A DNA stretch of 64,000 nt from Carnegiea gigantea (GCA_029747015.1 JAKOGI010001982.1:62001-126000); one strand, 5' to 3'. Shown: positions 1 through 12,130, counted from the first letter of the stretch. The notes: generated by a model from the letters alone, not told the origin. Made by a program: numbers and translations.

Positions 1-613
1 TGCTGCATATGTAAAACTCACACGGCCAAAAGCAAACACACTTCAATTTTTATGAATGAAAGTTTAGTAGAGAGCTTTGAAAGCTTCCTCTCAAATTCTT
101 ACTTGCTTATCTTAGTTTAGGCCAAACTAAGTGGTGTTCAAGTAAGTCTTAACCTTGATTAAGTGGTGATTTTGTATCTTAATCAAGCTTAAGGGCCTTA
201 AACTCAAAGGTTAGTGGTGTTTCTGTATCTAATCCTAAGTTTAGTTCTATCTCAATCCGCTTGATTAGCTTGAATCTTCACGTTAATCTCTTTCACTCAT
301 CGTGTTCTTCATCTTCAATCTCTTTGCTTGAGTGTTCCTTGTACCCCTCCATTAATCCACTCTCCTTACCTTCTCCCCCATCCATTCCCATGAGTTCAAG
401 CCCACCAAAAGGCTAGAAACACAACCAAAACTCAAGAACATCCAAACCGGCTAAAACTAGGCATTCCTAGTTTTCATGGGCAGAACATCGGCACGGGGTG
501 GCCGTGCATATCAGCACGACCGTGCCACTTCTGTTCGTAGCTTTCCTTCAAGTTTCAATCCCCTTTGGGGTGAAGTTGGCTTGGGTCTTCTTTCCCCTCT
601 CACCTTTACATCA
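1..613 (+). mobile_element. Ty3-type LTR, 3' part (5' end outside window)
   Basis: The segment matches, in order and phrasing, the downstream part of the LTRs of the Ty3 element at 17424-24546: the same run of alternating phrases about a light AT-rich tract, such as AAGTGGTGATT and TTAGTGGTGTTT, at 120-240 here and at 18500-18600 there. It ends in TTTACATCA just before a tRNA-Met primer site, as the complete LTR does (GATACATCA at 18725). The middle, about 380-540, is not shared with that element and contains GGCCGTGC-type inverted motifs. The 5' part lies outside the window, so LTR length and target duplication cannot be read. It is a relative, not a copy, of the element at 17 kb. Confidence 0.75.
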
Positions 614-617
614 TATT

Positions 618-629
618 TGGTATCAGAGC
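618..629 (+). other. primer binding site, initiator tRNA-Met
   Basis: TGGTATCAGAGC lies four bases after the LTR end. It is complementary to the 3' end of plant initiator tRNA-Met and is the standard minus-strand primer site of many plant LTR elements. Confidence 0.85.
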
Positions 630-734
630 TGTGTTTCATCTTGGCCTGGCATTGAATCCACACATCCAAACTTCCTTCTTCTCCATTTCTCAAACACTAG
701 TCAGTTTTGGTTTTTCTTTTGAACAAACACAAAC

Positions 735-1062
735 ATGAGTACTAGTATGAGCATAGAAGAGAAGCTTGATGCCATTTTGAAGAATAATCATGAGGTTACT
801 TCTTCTAATCAAGAACTCAAGGCACAGAACAAGTACCTACGCAAGCAATTGGGTACTTCTTTCTTGCACTGCTTTGTCTTCGTGCAATAGTTTCTATCTC
901 AAGGCTGAAAGGAATGAGATGTCGGCTCCTTTGACTATGCCTATGCATACAAAGCCAAAACCTGCAACAAACATAAGCGAGTCCAAGCAAAGGCAGAAGT
1001 AAGCAGGGTGACAAGTAAGAAAATAATAGGAAAATGCCTAATCTAGAGTGTTTCAGTTGCTT
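735..1062 (+). pseudogene. gag: Ty3 gag remnant, N-terminus plus start of zinc knuckle
   Basis: The ATG at 735 begins a peptide with MSIEEKLDAI, followed by a short coiled-coil-like stretch ending in LRKQLG. It parallels the gag start of the Ty3 element at 18839. Frame is then lost near 855-890, apparently by an internal deletion, because the next recognisable part (KAERNEMSAP, about 900-1000) belongs to the C-terminal gag tail. At 1030-1060 the start of a CCHC knuckle (CFSC) is readable. The sequence is then cut off by the minus-strand Tat-type LTR and primer site that start at 1084. Most of gag and all of pol are missing, so it cannot encode a working product. Confidence 0.6.
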
Positions 1063-1083
1063 CTGATTCTAAAACTGGCAAGT

Positions 1084-2437
1084 TCCTCGGCAACGGCACC
1101 AAAAACTAGTTATCTTAAATTACCGCAAGTGCATGGTGCCAATTGTAATTAGCAATGGCAAGTATGACTTGTATTCCACAGTGAACTTGTTTTTAGTCAC
1201 CAAACGGACTTCAACACTCAATTCAAGTAGAAAGTAATTCAAGTTTTTAAAAACTAAATACTATTGAAATTATTTGATTAAATAATAACAAAGACCCTAC
1301 ATTGGAATTCACCACACTATTATGCTTCACGAATCATAGACTACATCATACAAATCGACCCATGCTTACGATTGAAATGGAATGACTACAAATTGAAGAA
1401 CATATACACCTTCTCTCAAAGATCGTTGGACTGATAAATTAATCCCAATTATCTATTTTCATCAAACTAGAATTATCAAAGTCATAGGATGAATAGTTAA
1501 ATTTCCCAAATGAAACCCTAACTGTTTTCACGTTGAGAAATTCAATTGCTTATAAAACTGCTGTAGATAGAGGATTCAACATCCGTTTAATTCATAAACG
1601 CCAACTGAGAACAAGGAATAGGTCTCTTTCAAGCAATTCAATAAACATTTGGTGTGCTGGGTAAGAATTCAATTCAAAAATATGGGCACAATTTGCGAAA
1701 ACCTAGAGCATGATTCAACTACACATAATAACGGCTAATTCCAACGTATCTAAAGTCCTAATTTCAACAATCAATTCACCAGACATGGAATAATGTAGAA
1801 ACTCAAGAAAGAAATCACAAAAGATGAAGAAGGGAGAAGAACAAACTTTAATTATCTGCGAAAGTATCATTGAATAATCTTCAGTTCACAATCTTGATGT
1901 AAAACAAACTCTCGAATCTTATTCCCCACTCTCCCTCTAATCACCCTCTAATAATACTCTTCAGAAAAACTACTATGATAATGGAAAATAACCTAACTTT
2001 CCTTTGTGAAAAGTTAAGTAATGCTCAAATCTGGATCGCGTATGGTCGTGCCTCAGGACACAGCTAGCCATGCTCTGACTGGGAGTCAAAAAATGCACGA
2101 CTGTGCAGAAACACATGGCCGACTGTGCACTTTTGTAGGAAACTTTTTGCCTGGGGAGCATGGCTGTGTGCAGGATGCATGGCCAGCCGTGCTTGTCTTC
2201 AACTTTTTAGTAATTCCATAAGCACGGCTGGTCGTGTAGAACCTTTAAGCTTCAAATTCTAAGCTCCCTATCTTCTCATGGACTCCTCGAGCTTCTTCGC
2301 CTTTCAAAACGTCATTCCTTGCTTGTCTATAGGGCATTAAGCTCCAGTTTCTTCAAATAGGGGCTAAAACACCTGTAAAGAGTAAAATTAGGCAAAAAAA
2401 GCGATTATAAGTGAAAGATAGTATACAATATCTAATT
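1084..2437 (-). mobile_element. Tat/Athila-type LTR with tRNA-Asp primer site, fragment
   Basis: On the minus strand, TGGTGCCGTTGCCGAGGA (1101-1084) matches the tRNA-Asp primer site used by Tat and Athila Ty3 elements (TGGCGCCGTTGCCGGGGA) with two changes. The LTR lies upstream of it on that strand, from about 2437 to about 1107. The 5' LTR start resembles that of the complete LTR at 50172-51534, with related phrases TTTCACTTA and CTAATTT near the start. GGCCGTGC-type short inverted motifs occur at 2040-2240. Only the LTR, primer site and perhaps 20 bases of leader remain. The outer boundary near 2437 is estimated by similarity, and no target duplication was found. Confidence 0.7.
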
Positions 2438-2635
2438 TCTCCGTAAATCAAGGGAGGGAGGTAGAGGAGAGTGGGGAATTCAAGGGCCGAAAATGGAGAA
2501 AATAGAGGTTTATCAAGCCTACTATCAAGGTTAATTATGTAACGGTGGTTGAGCGACATCACTACATGAAAGTTTGCCTAAAAAAGAATTGTAGGGTTCA
2601 ATAGTTACAACACCATACAATCACATATTAGTGGT

Positions 2636-3154
2636 CTACACCACCCGACCCAGAACAATCACAGACATGGCCAATGCCATTACGAACATAGTCATCCATA
2701 ATAGCTGAGCACTGATGGCATGATGCAACTTTGCTTTTAGTTGCCTGTCATTGTCTCGGGATGTGCGCATTATTGTCATAGTTGTGAGCAATTGAGACCT
2801 TAGTTTCCGACATTCATTCTCCAACGACAACAGACAAAGCTTCTCTGCCTGAGTAAGGGGGTGATCAACCCACTTGAAGTGCTAACAGATTCATTGTGAT
2901 TGTGTAGTACAAAGGAAACGCAATTAGAGATAACAGTTAGATGGATGCAATTATAAATGCAAGCACGTCAAGGAAATTGTAAAATAAAACTCCTCAACTG
3001 TACGTACTTGGTGGCATACTGTGTGCCTACGGAACTGATCAACCACCACAGCGATTACGTCAATGGGTTGCCCATAATCACAAAAAATCCCAGTATCTTC
3101 TGTCCCATCACTTTAGATATCTATAAATTCGTCATCCTCTTTGAAGCTGCCCAT
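2636..3154 (-). pseudogene. GRF-type zinc finger protein, two exons (GRF-A)
   Basis: Exon 1 (3154-3008) carries the first half of a GRF finger, FCDYGQP followed by an R and CH pair. Exon 2 (2881-2636) carries the second half, HFKWVDHP, followed by a short coiled coil and a hydrophobic C-terminal helix, MFVMALAMSVIVLG. The 126-bp intron has a GTACGT donor at 3007 and a TTAG acceptor at 2882. GRF finger plus coiled coil plus tail anchor is a layout seen in many small plant proteins of unknown role that are often spread by transposons. An in-frame TAA at 3112-3110, shortly after the ATG at 3154, makes it a likely pseudogene unless a later start is used. A related locus, GRF-B, lies at 5507-6005 in the same orientation. 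Confidence 0.6.
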
Positions 3155-3786
3155 TTTAATGAAAAGCAGGTTGGTGATTGGAGGAATAATTATGGCTGGT
3201 TTCCGTAGGTCACCTAATTGAAGTGGAAGAAGTGGAGGTGGGTATATTAAATAGCATCTAAAGTTATTGCTGTAGTAGAGATTGATATAAGTTGGCGCTA
3301 ACTTACTCCCATTTCCCGCCAAATACATGATCTAATCATGTAGGGGCAGCACCTGGTTTAACAGTTGTGATTTAGGAGGCGTGTTCATCATGGCTTCAAT
3401 TGTATAATTTTAAACCCATTAATTCTTTACACCTAGTGGACCTTTTATTACTATTAAAGTAATGTAGTTTATTACACTTGAGAGCATATGATATGTTTCT
3501 ATTAATTGTCTCAGGTGGGTTATATGTGTTAACATAGTAGCTATATTTGTGAAGCCTTTCAATAAGAACGGAATACAACATTAAGTGACCATGTTGGTTG
3601 GCTCTTGCTTCACACATTGATGACATTGGCTCGTACAATAGCTGGTTGGAGGTTGGCCACATCATAACTTTAACCATCTCCCTCATCATAGAACTTCTTT
3701 ACTTATACAACACTTCATTTGCATTTACATGGTAAGCAACATGGACGCCATTCCAAAATCACTTATTCCATCAGCCACAAAATACA
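3155..3786. other. spacer without a recognisable gene
   Basis: AT-rich, no ORF with recognisable family features on either strand. It separates GRF-A from the plus-strand ORF pair. Confidence 0.5.
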
Positions 3787-4593
3787 TTGAACAACCGTCT
3801 CCTAATTCTGATGGCTGTCTTTGACCTACCAATGCTAGGGTGGGTTCAAGACACTACTTTCATCGCTCTTGATACTGTGGCATTGCAGATGTTCATGGAG
3901 TTCCCTCTATGTTCATGGAATGACTTTATCATGGAAGATGGATTGTGGTTGATGAATCTGAAGTGCATGTTATCATCTGGCTGTCTTATCCCTAGACAAG
4001 TATCCATAGTGAAGGAGCTTGACGCACACGGGCCCCCAGAGTGGTGGGAAAGCATGTGGGTGGACGAAAGGAGTTGCTTCTGTTTCGAACATATGATGGA
4101 AAGATATGGCATGCATGAGGAATAAGACATTGACCCAACTCCAGCTTATCGGTATGCTCTGGAGTCTACGTACTGAATCACAGGGGATGTGACCACCATC
4201 CGATTCTGTGGATGCATTAACGACACTTACTTACATGTCCTCCCATTGGCTACCGAATTCAACATGAACTTCACGATGCTCGAAGAGTTGGATGGAATCG
4301 TGTATGATATTCACAGTCGCATAACGAACTCCTTGCTCGGCATGCTGCCTAGAGTTCCACAACACATGACTCAAGATGTGTGCGTATACATTTGGAATTA
4401 TAGAGGCATTACCCCAAAGGCATTTCAGCCAAACTTAATCATCATGAAGTCCATGACCGATGCTGCAGTTGTGTTACTTACGAACACCCCTGCGGCTACA
4501 TGGAACACAAGGAAGTTGTTGTCTCGGGCAAACGGCTTGAGTTACTTCTACACTAAGCCTCTTGGATTCATTGGAGGTGTTGCATTACTCTAG
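3787..4593 (+). pseudogene. unidentified protein, two ORF segments
   Basis: Two consecutive plus-strand reading frames, 3787-4125 (112 residues) and 4189-4593 (134 residues), are in the same frame and separated only by stops near 4123 and 4174. Together they would give a protein of about 268 residues. The composition looks protein-like, with W, C, H and M well spread (for example PEWWESMWVDERSCF), unlike the spacer around it, which suggests former coding sequence. I do not recognise a family. It lies between two GRF finger pseudogenes and upstream of a MULE transposase on the opposite strand, so it may be a host gene fragment carried by a transposon or a third transposon-borne gene. No TATA box or splice signals were clear. 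Confidence 0.35.
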
Positions 4594-4599
4594 GACAGG

Positions 4600-5506
4600 T
4601 CAAAAGTGTATGTCACTCGTATCACTAAGAAGCCTATACATGTGTCCCAGGCACTGTGACTTGCTGAACCCTAGTGCCAGTAGGCGGACTTTACCTACGC
4701 TGGAGCAAATCTTCTACATATTATGTTGTACCAACTACGTTTGTATGCCGCTCATGCATGTTATCATTGTTAACTTCATTTAGGCCCTCATATGATCACC
4801 AGTGTAATCTCATTTATACCTCTGTTTGGAGGTAGAGCATCCTATCATATGCACCTTCACTATCCCTGTCCGTGTCAGTTTATTAATGTCCCGGGACAAT
4901 GTCAAAGGTATCTCAGGATGTTTTGAAGGGCACTAAACCAAGAACAACATATTTTTACCAAACATTGACTTATAGGAAAGCTGTGTCACGAAAATAGTGT
5001 ATTATAGATTAAAAGTACTTTAAAGTCATTTACCTGGTGCACATATCCTAGGATGTTGTAACCGACCGTACAGACTAGTCCTGTATAGTTATGAACATCC
5101 CAAGATGTTGTCTGAATTATATTGGATAGTGTTCATCAAGAGACACGTGCAATGAACTAAATTTTACAAAAGCGGATCCATTTGTAATTAGAAGGCCAAC
5201 TGACAGAAGTCGCGAAGAACGCTTTGTCATACATCCAAGGATGACAACCATAAACCATAGCACAAACTAAATTATCGACACGACAAAGGCCGATATAGTA
5301 CATTACATCCACATTGACCATATCATACAGTCACCCTTACATAGTGACGGGAAAAGGAAAAAACGGGCCAACATGCTACCCATTACGCGGAGATGGGGGC
5401 CACATGGGTAACTTACAAATTACGACCTCACCCAAATTTAACCGTCTTACATATATTCCACACTCAAAAGACCATGACCTAAACGTAGGTCTCACATAAT
5501 CGACTT
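4600..5506. other. spacer with CCTAGGATGT-type motifs
   Basis: No coding sequence recognised. The motif ATCCTAGGATGT at 5045 recurs as ATCCTAGGATGT at 9978 and in weaker form elsewhere (CTCAGGATGT near 4912, CATCCCAAGATGT near 5097). This may mark subterminal sequence of one transposon family around the MULE. Confidence 0.4.
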
Positions 5507-6005
5507 CTAGAAATGAATAACGAAAAGTACAACCACTGCCGCTGTTGCAAGACCGACCATCTACTTTAACTTCACATTCTTGGCCGTGATGTCATCCACA
5601 AAACGTGTGTGGTCCTCCTCTCAAAGGCGTTCATTGTTGTGTTTCTTTGTCAGCAGTTCCCTTCATTCAAACTGCTCATGTACAAGGTCATCTATCACCT
5701 GCCTTACTCTCTCTAGGTATGGTTCATCAATCATCTTGTAGAATGATCATGCAATGTCACCCTACCCAAACTGTACACATCTAACTACTATAATCATAAT
5801 CAATACGAAAGGAAGACATCTAACAAGAGCATATAAAACACAAAACTAACTCAGAAAAAGTTATTGTTAACACCATAGAACTTACTCTTTTCGAGCAACA
5901 AGTATAACGATGCCGGTAAAAATCATTCTTAATTTCTACAATTTTGGTGCTAACTCCACAGTTGCATCTGTTGCCTATTCTATTTGCGAACCCCCTTCTC
6001 ACCAA
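5507..6005 (-). pseudogene. GRF-type zinc finger protein, two exons (GRF-B)
   Basis: Exon 1 (6005-5886) starts MVRRGFANR and contains CNCG followed by RYTCC, the first half of a GRF finger. The donor is GTAAGT at 5885. The 115-bp intron ends in TACAG at 5771. Exon 2 (5770-5507) shows SFYKMIDEPYLERV, a charged coiled coil, then a hydrophobic tail ATAAVVVLFVIHF. Several in-frame stops in exon 2, including TAG and TGA near its start, show that it is broken. The order finger, coiled coil, tail anchor matches GRF-A, so the two are diverged copies of one gene type. The function of this plant family is not established. Confidence 0.6.
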
Positions 6006-7050
6006 AATATTGACTCAGATTTGGAGCTTGTGGCCACTTATGTGGGGTTCATAACTGAATGTGAGGTGCTTCCCTTGCCTTATATATCATCTCACATTAC
6101 TGAGTTGTTAAGTGTCATTAGTGTAATTTCTCATTTGGAAAGGCATGGCATTTACTCTCCACTCTTCATAACAACCCCCAACCCGTGCATTAGTACACAA
6201 ACCAACCTTCTTCATTAATATCATTAATGTCACCCACCAACATCATCTTGTTCACCATTTTGCAAAGGAACCATTTAATTCTACTTTAATGTAGACATGA
6301 ACCAAACGTTCTTTCATTTAACAAAGGTAAAACAAGCTAACCAACCCTTATCATGTTAAAGTTAGTGACTACCCCACCAACACCTACACCAAAGTTAACA
6401 TTTTCATGTGTATGGCAATCCCAAATTAAAGTCAAGTATGAAATCTTCCATTACTTAGATGACTAAGATTAAATAACTATTACATTATATGCTTGAAGAG
6501 AAATATTGTTAATTACAAACTTAAAATTCTTTGTTTTTGTATGACATGATGAATACAACTTTTATAACTAATGGCATGACATTTGGCACATTCTACTTAT
6601 AAATTTGCCAATACATTACACAAAACTTGACTAATTACATCAACTATGACAAAGTACTCGAACGTCATAACTATGAGGTTGAAATTAAAGGTTTTGACAA
6701 CTCAAATGAAACATGTACATGTTCGCAATCACTATATAGCCACCTACACACAAATAGAAAGTAATTCTTTCCTCTTATGCCTTGCTTTTCCTAGGACACT
6801 CCACAATCATTTCCAGGATACTGCTATGGCAGTAAAACACCATCCTCCCTACAACTCCCTATACCCTCAAATATGTGTGATCCAGCATGCATACATGTAT
6901 AGGCAAACACACAACACATTCATAGCATAACATACATGCTGTTAAATCACCTGCAATTCACTAACAAGTATGGTTCACAAAACCCAAGTCAGTTCCTAAT
7001 TATCTCATAAATTCAAGTTTCTAAAAATGAATCATGTCAAAGAACCTTAT
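6006..7050. other. AT-rich spacer
   Basis: No gene or repeat recognised. It separates GRF-B from the 3' end of the MULE transposase pseudogene. Confidence 0.5.
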
Positions 7051-7053
7051 CCA

Positions 7054-9720
7054 TTACTGTGCCACAAATAAGTTCTCAAAAGTCACCCCATCCCCTTCAT
7101 AATCTGCATCAAAGTCAGCACGTGGTTTCTGATACATATTCTTATAGTGCCCAACTTCACCATATTTGGAGCACCTCCTCACTTTCATATCTTGTGGCTG
7201 CGATGCATAACTCTTCACCCTTAGCCATCCACTGCAACGGGGATTAACGGGAGGCAATATGCATCGGTTGTATCTCTCGTCCATGTCCTTGTCACTAACA
7301 TTGGTCGTATCGCGGGTCTCCATATAGTGAATGACATTCATATACACTGCCATTTGCGCTTGCATCATGTAACATTAGTACACGTAGTCTTACACATATA
7401 GCTTTTGCTTGTATATGACAGCCATCACATGGGTGCACAATAGCCCCCACCTATGCCACTACTTGCACGTGCACATCATCGCTGATATATTCACAACTAA
7501 CCAATGACTGTTGCTTAGCTACACTCCAAACTCCCCTATTCTGCGGCTATATATCTGCACATCCCTAATTGACCCCATCTTGTGAAACATCCTCTTCAAG
7601 CTCTTCTAGATTCTACCTCCCACCCCATTCTTCAACTTTTGCACCTCGGCTTTCGGCATGTCCATATTCAGTCCTAGTTTCTCTTGGTGACCAATCATTA
7701 GCATTAGTATTGACATCTGTCTCAACTCAAGCATCCACTTGTTCCAACTCTTAACGAGGTTAGTGTTTATCTTACCCCATCATTCCTTTAGCTGCCGCCC
7801 AATGCTGTGGATCATTCTCCTGCACCCATGTTACCAGCGGCGCCTTTAATTGTGTTAACTCCTCCAAAGCAACAACAAGCTCCAACAGCATCGACGCATA
7901 CTTGACCCTATTGAACATCTGCTTCACAAGTTCATTTGATGCATCACTTCTAACCCTATGCTTCCCAGTCGCCTTCAAAAAATTCTCACGAAGCTGCCTC
8001 AAGTAGTAACAGTGGTTCTCGGTACCAAACACCCTCGGGAAGCCATATAGAAGGCCATCGTAATGGTCTGACATGATCATCAGCTTCAATCCAGTTAAAC
8101 ACTCTACGAGGACAATTAAAAATCAAAACCACTCCTCTTTGTTCTCCGTCGTCGCCACAGCGTACGCCACATCAAGCAAGGGATCATCTGCATTAAGTGC
8201 AATCACTGCCAGCAAGGTCCCCTTCCACGAACCGCTCAAATAAGCCCCATTTACAAACAATGCTTTTCAACAACCCATTATGAACCCATTCAGTGACACA
8301 CCATACGCCACAAACATGCGCTTGGACCTCACACCTTCTAACTCACAAAACGCCCTCGAGTCAGGATTTGCCCTAACAATGGAAGAACACAACCACAGCA
8401 TCAGCTTATAGTGATCAACTGGCCTTCCCAACTGTAACATACGAATGTACTCCGTAGCCCTCCATGTCTACTTGTACGCTAATTGAAAGCCCAACTCAAG
8501 CGCCAAGTCATTCATGATTTGAACAAATAAGTAGTTATCTGAATCTCTCACATGAGAGTTAATCAACGAGCATAACAATTTCGCTCTCATCCTGTGTTTC
8601 CCACACTACCCCATCTTACATTGATAGCTTACACCATGTGTGCGCTTCCCTCGAAAATCCTTCATAATCATCCCATCCTTATTCTTCGCTCCTCTAACAC
8701 ATATGTAAAACTCACAATCTTTCCCATCACATACAATAACAATGCGTTGCAAGCAATTTCTTTCAAACTGATACTCAAACCGATGTGCTACTGCATACTT
8801 CCACTTGCTACAACGAAAACTATCAGCAGAAGCAAATATTTAACCAACCTCCTTAATCTCATTTTTCCAGACCTTCATCTTTCAACGATACACCTCCACC
8901 TGTAACTCTGATCGTGGCCACACCACACATCATCATTATCCAGCTCTGAACTACTGCCCACACTGCCCACATTTGACCCATCGAATTCCTCATCACTACC
9001 AGCCCCAGCTGCACTACTCCTTGCTGAATTTGAAGGCGCTCTCCCACCTGTTGGCTAGCCCAATATCTCAACCACAGCCTTAACAATTAAACATAACAAC
9101 ATCAACGATTCATACCCAACCAACAAATTACAAAATTATAAGATTACAAAATTTACTAATGTAGGGTGCCCCAACTTACTTTTCCGCATACATAAACGAA
9201 TTTCGATGGTCGTCACCTTCACACAAGGTTACATCTCCATCACCTAAGCATCCATGTAACCTCACCCCCGGGGAGCATGACGCATATAACTCAACTGCTG
9301 CTATAGCAGTGCTACCCTCCACTGTTCTAGAACACAGACCCGGCTCCTATGCAACATACATATATGCACCATCATCATTCCCTTTCATCAAGTTTACCAT
9401 GTCCTGATCACCTATGAACTGCAGCAACACCCTTCAATTATACTTCAAAGTATGCCATAACTTTCATCCTTGTGACCTTTCACCCTTTGCCTCCCCAGCC
9501 AACTTCCTTACTCCGTCAGCATTGATATTCTTCACAATCCATACACAACGATTACTCCCTCCCTTGTAAGTCATGACTCCATTCAACCTTATCCTCCAAG
9601 GACCCACCCCATGCAACATATGCAAGTAATTCCCTACTTGCACATACTTCTCCCCCGATGACCGTCGCTTCTATGTTGTACACACATACTCGTACTGCTT
9701 TCTGAATAACCTCCCTAACA
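7054..9720 (-). pseudogene. Mutator-like (MULE) transposase, decayed
   Basis: Read on the minus strand: an N-terminal region with GGSNRCVWIVKNINADG near 9550-9500, a middle part with ALELGFQLAYK near 8500, then the transposase core with FVAYGVSLNG, the first catalytic region as FVNGAYLSG near 8250 (Asp replaced by Asn), and IMSDHYDGLLYG at 8085, which keeps the second catalytic Asp. HCYYLRQLRENF follows. A CCHC knuckle, CSKYGEVGHYKNMYQKP, lies near 7150 with two Cys replaced by Tyr and Met. Stops and frameshifts break the ORF throughout; the longest intact piece is 8089-7772. A run of 20 A at 9721-9740 bounds the upstream end. No convincing TIR or 9-bp target duplication was found. Inactive. 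Confidence 0.75.
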
Positions 9721-9977
9721 AAAAAAAAAAAAAAAAAAAACAAAGACACAAGCATAGAATCAATTCAGCCCATTATGTTCATATGCAATTAAGCAGAAAT
9801 ATTTCATTTATTGCACTACTAAACCAACCACTACCTTGCCTATCGCTACCCCTCACTATCAAAATAATGTGACAATATCATCCCCCACCCTCCTAACACA
9901 TAAGGTGCACATGACAAGCATAGAAGTTGCCTTACTACATTCTGAATATAACAATATCCCAACATGTAGAATTTCAT

Positions 9978-10120
9978 ATCCTAGGATGTGAAGCTCACTT
10001 TTACAGCTTCACATCTAGTGTTGTTAAGCTCACTTTTATAACTTCACATCCTGGAATTTCAACCTTTCTTTGACACCTTCTTAACTTGGGATGTAAAGCT
10101 CACTTTTACAGCTTCATACA
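9978..10120. repeat. three copies of a 26-bp self-complementary repeat
   Basis: Units at 9990-10015, 10025-10050 and 10095-10120 share AAGCTCACTTTTACAGCTTC with few changes. The outer bases AAGCT and AGCTT are complementary, so each unit can fold. The first unit is preceded by the palindrome ATCCTAGGAT. Irregular spacing (35 and 70 bases) argues against a simple microsatellite. Confidence 0.7.
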
Positions 10121-11776
10121 AAACACATTATCAGCACAACTATCATCACATATATCAACCCTTCACCACAATCACCACACAAGTCATTTGATGACCTCAC
10201 TTCCTCGTCAACCAAATCAACTACAAACTACACCCCTTCTACTCATGCAACACACAAACATTTCACCATTTTTCAACATCCATTACGAGAAAGGAAAATC
10301 AACATTTATCATTCAATGGGATTCAAATTTCCAACACCATTGGCACCTAATTCAATTACATTACCTTATTTTCATACAAATGAACATCATTACAATTTAG
10401 TCCATTTTCTCAAATTCTTTAAATTATCTTGAAAATTACTACAAGCAAGGCACATACCTCACACTTCCACGGCTGATCTAGCCAATGGTTCAACGGCCTC
10501 GTTTAATGCCGCCCAATCTTCACTGTCTTTTGTCACCTACACACCAATCACCACCATCAGCATCGCTAGCCTTTAATCCCACCACTTCACATCCTAGGGA
10601 TAGCTTAACTTCCACTCCTGCAGCAGTGACGCTTCTAACTCCAGCTACCAGAGATCGAAAGAGGGAGATGGGAACAATAGCACATCCTCACGGGAGCTCC
10701 TCCAACTCCTCCTCTATGTCAAGCTCCCCACTAAGTACACCCCACAAATGTCTCCCCTTTTCCCTCTCAAACACATTTCCCATTAAGGGTGAAATGGGCA
10801 GCACAATACCTCATCCTTTGCCACCTCATTATTTTTTCTAACCAGGGGACCCACATAAATTAACACTTAAGTGTCGCACAAAAACCTCATGGGGTGCTGA
10901 AAATTTCCCCAACACTTTCTGGGCAATATCCCACCTGCAAACATTCCCTAGTTTTGATTACCACTTAAGCATCGCTAATTTTTTTTTTTTCACTTTTCTT
11001 TTAATCCCAAAGTCACTAAAAGAACATCAGTTAGGCTAGCTTGGTTCTAAATGATTTTTGGTGCTAGCTAGTTTTCATTCTCGATCCTTATACTTTGGTG
11101 AGCACCTGGCAAATTCTTGAGGGCAGCAGGTTAACTTGACCTAGCTATTAGAGATATATGAACTATAAAATCATCAAATTATTAAGTCAAAGTATGTTTG
11201 ACTCGATCATGATGTACACAAAATAGACATCTTCAAATGCTACAATTACGATATTACCTTGCATCTAGGGAAGGATCATTCCTACAGCTTGTTCAGATGC
11301 CATTTCATAAATGTGAATTATTAGTGCTTCACACCTCCAAAAATATGGATTATCATTGTTCAAAATCCCAGTTTGAAATTCGATCTATTCTAAGTTCAAG
11401 TTCAACTAATCTTGTTTAAAACCTTAAATTAGCATGTGTGTTTGGATTGGCTAATCAGTCTAATGCTGCTCCACAAAACATAACCCCCTAGATTAAGAAA
11501 ACTCCTTAACAAAAAACATTGAAGATGGTACTATCTAGCTATTTAAACTATTGCGTTACATTCAATTATGATGGGGAATGGTTTCCCGAAAAACTATATT
11601 TTTAACAGAAACTGGTAAAGGCCCACGCTTTGCCCCGGGATCAATTACTTGAGTAGATATATGTGATTAATGAATAGCATTGAATAATTATCTATTATAA
11701 CAAAGACCTAAACATGAAAAGCGATAATCCAAAATGATAAATTAGATATGTTCTCAAATAGCGTCTTATAATTGTC
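10121..11776. other. spacer without a recognisable gene
   Basis: Two open frames exist (10086-10400 and 10485-10841) but neither has family features. The second is Ser/Pro/Thr/His rich, as expected from C-rich DNA. I see no transposon ends. Confidence 0.5.
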
Positions 11777-11790
11777 TGTTGTTGTTGTTG

Positions 11791-11855
<65 letters not shown>

Positions 11856-11864
11856 ATTATTATA

Positions 11865-11920
<56 letters not shown>
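11777..11920 (+). repeat. (TTG)n(TTA)n microsatellite
   Basis: About 6 TTG units pass into about 40 TTA units, interrupted twice by TAATTATAA near 11853-11868. Confidence 0.95.
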
Positions 11921-11941
11921 AGTTTAGCTACCTAATTACTG

Positions 11942-12130
11942 CTAGGAGTGTGCATGTTCCAGTTCGGAAATGAAAAAACCCAAGATCAGAGCAGGTCGGG
12001 TTGGACCGAACTGGACCGGTTATACTTCGGTCCAATCATTGGTCCTCGCTTTGAATGATTTCGGGTTTTTGGGTTGGTCCAATCTAAACTAGAAAAAACC
12101 CAGAATGGACTTGTTAACCTGGTTTGTTTG
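11942..12130 (+). repeat. GGTCC/GAACC-rich dispersed repeat, possible hAT-type end
   Basis: Starts TAGGAGTGTGCATG and is packed with GGACCGAACTGGACCGG-like short words and their complements. A second, inverted relative lies at 44690-44880 (reverse strand start TTAGGAG). Repeats starting TAGGGGTGTGCA followed by GGTCC/GAACC words are common in plants and often assigned to non-autonomous hAT elements. No second terminus was identified here, so the class stays open. Confidence 0.4.

Noticed and set aside
7054..9720. MULE transposase of this window as the enzyme that moved the virus copies
   Set aside because: It is decayed, no related TIR was found, and typical MULE duplications are 9 bp, not 7. 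A different or lost transposase would be needed.
10485..10841. Ser/Pro/Thr/His-rich open frame of 118 residues
   Set aside because: Composition follows C-rich DNA, with no family features, no splice or promoter context and no repeat of the pattern elsewhere.
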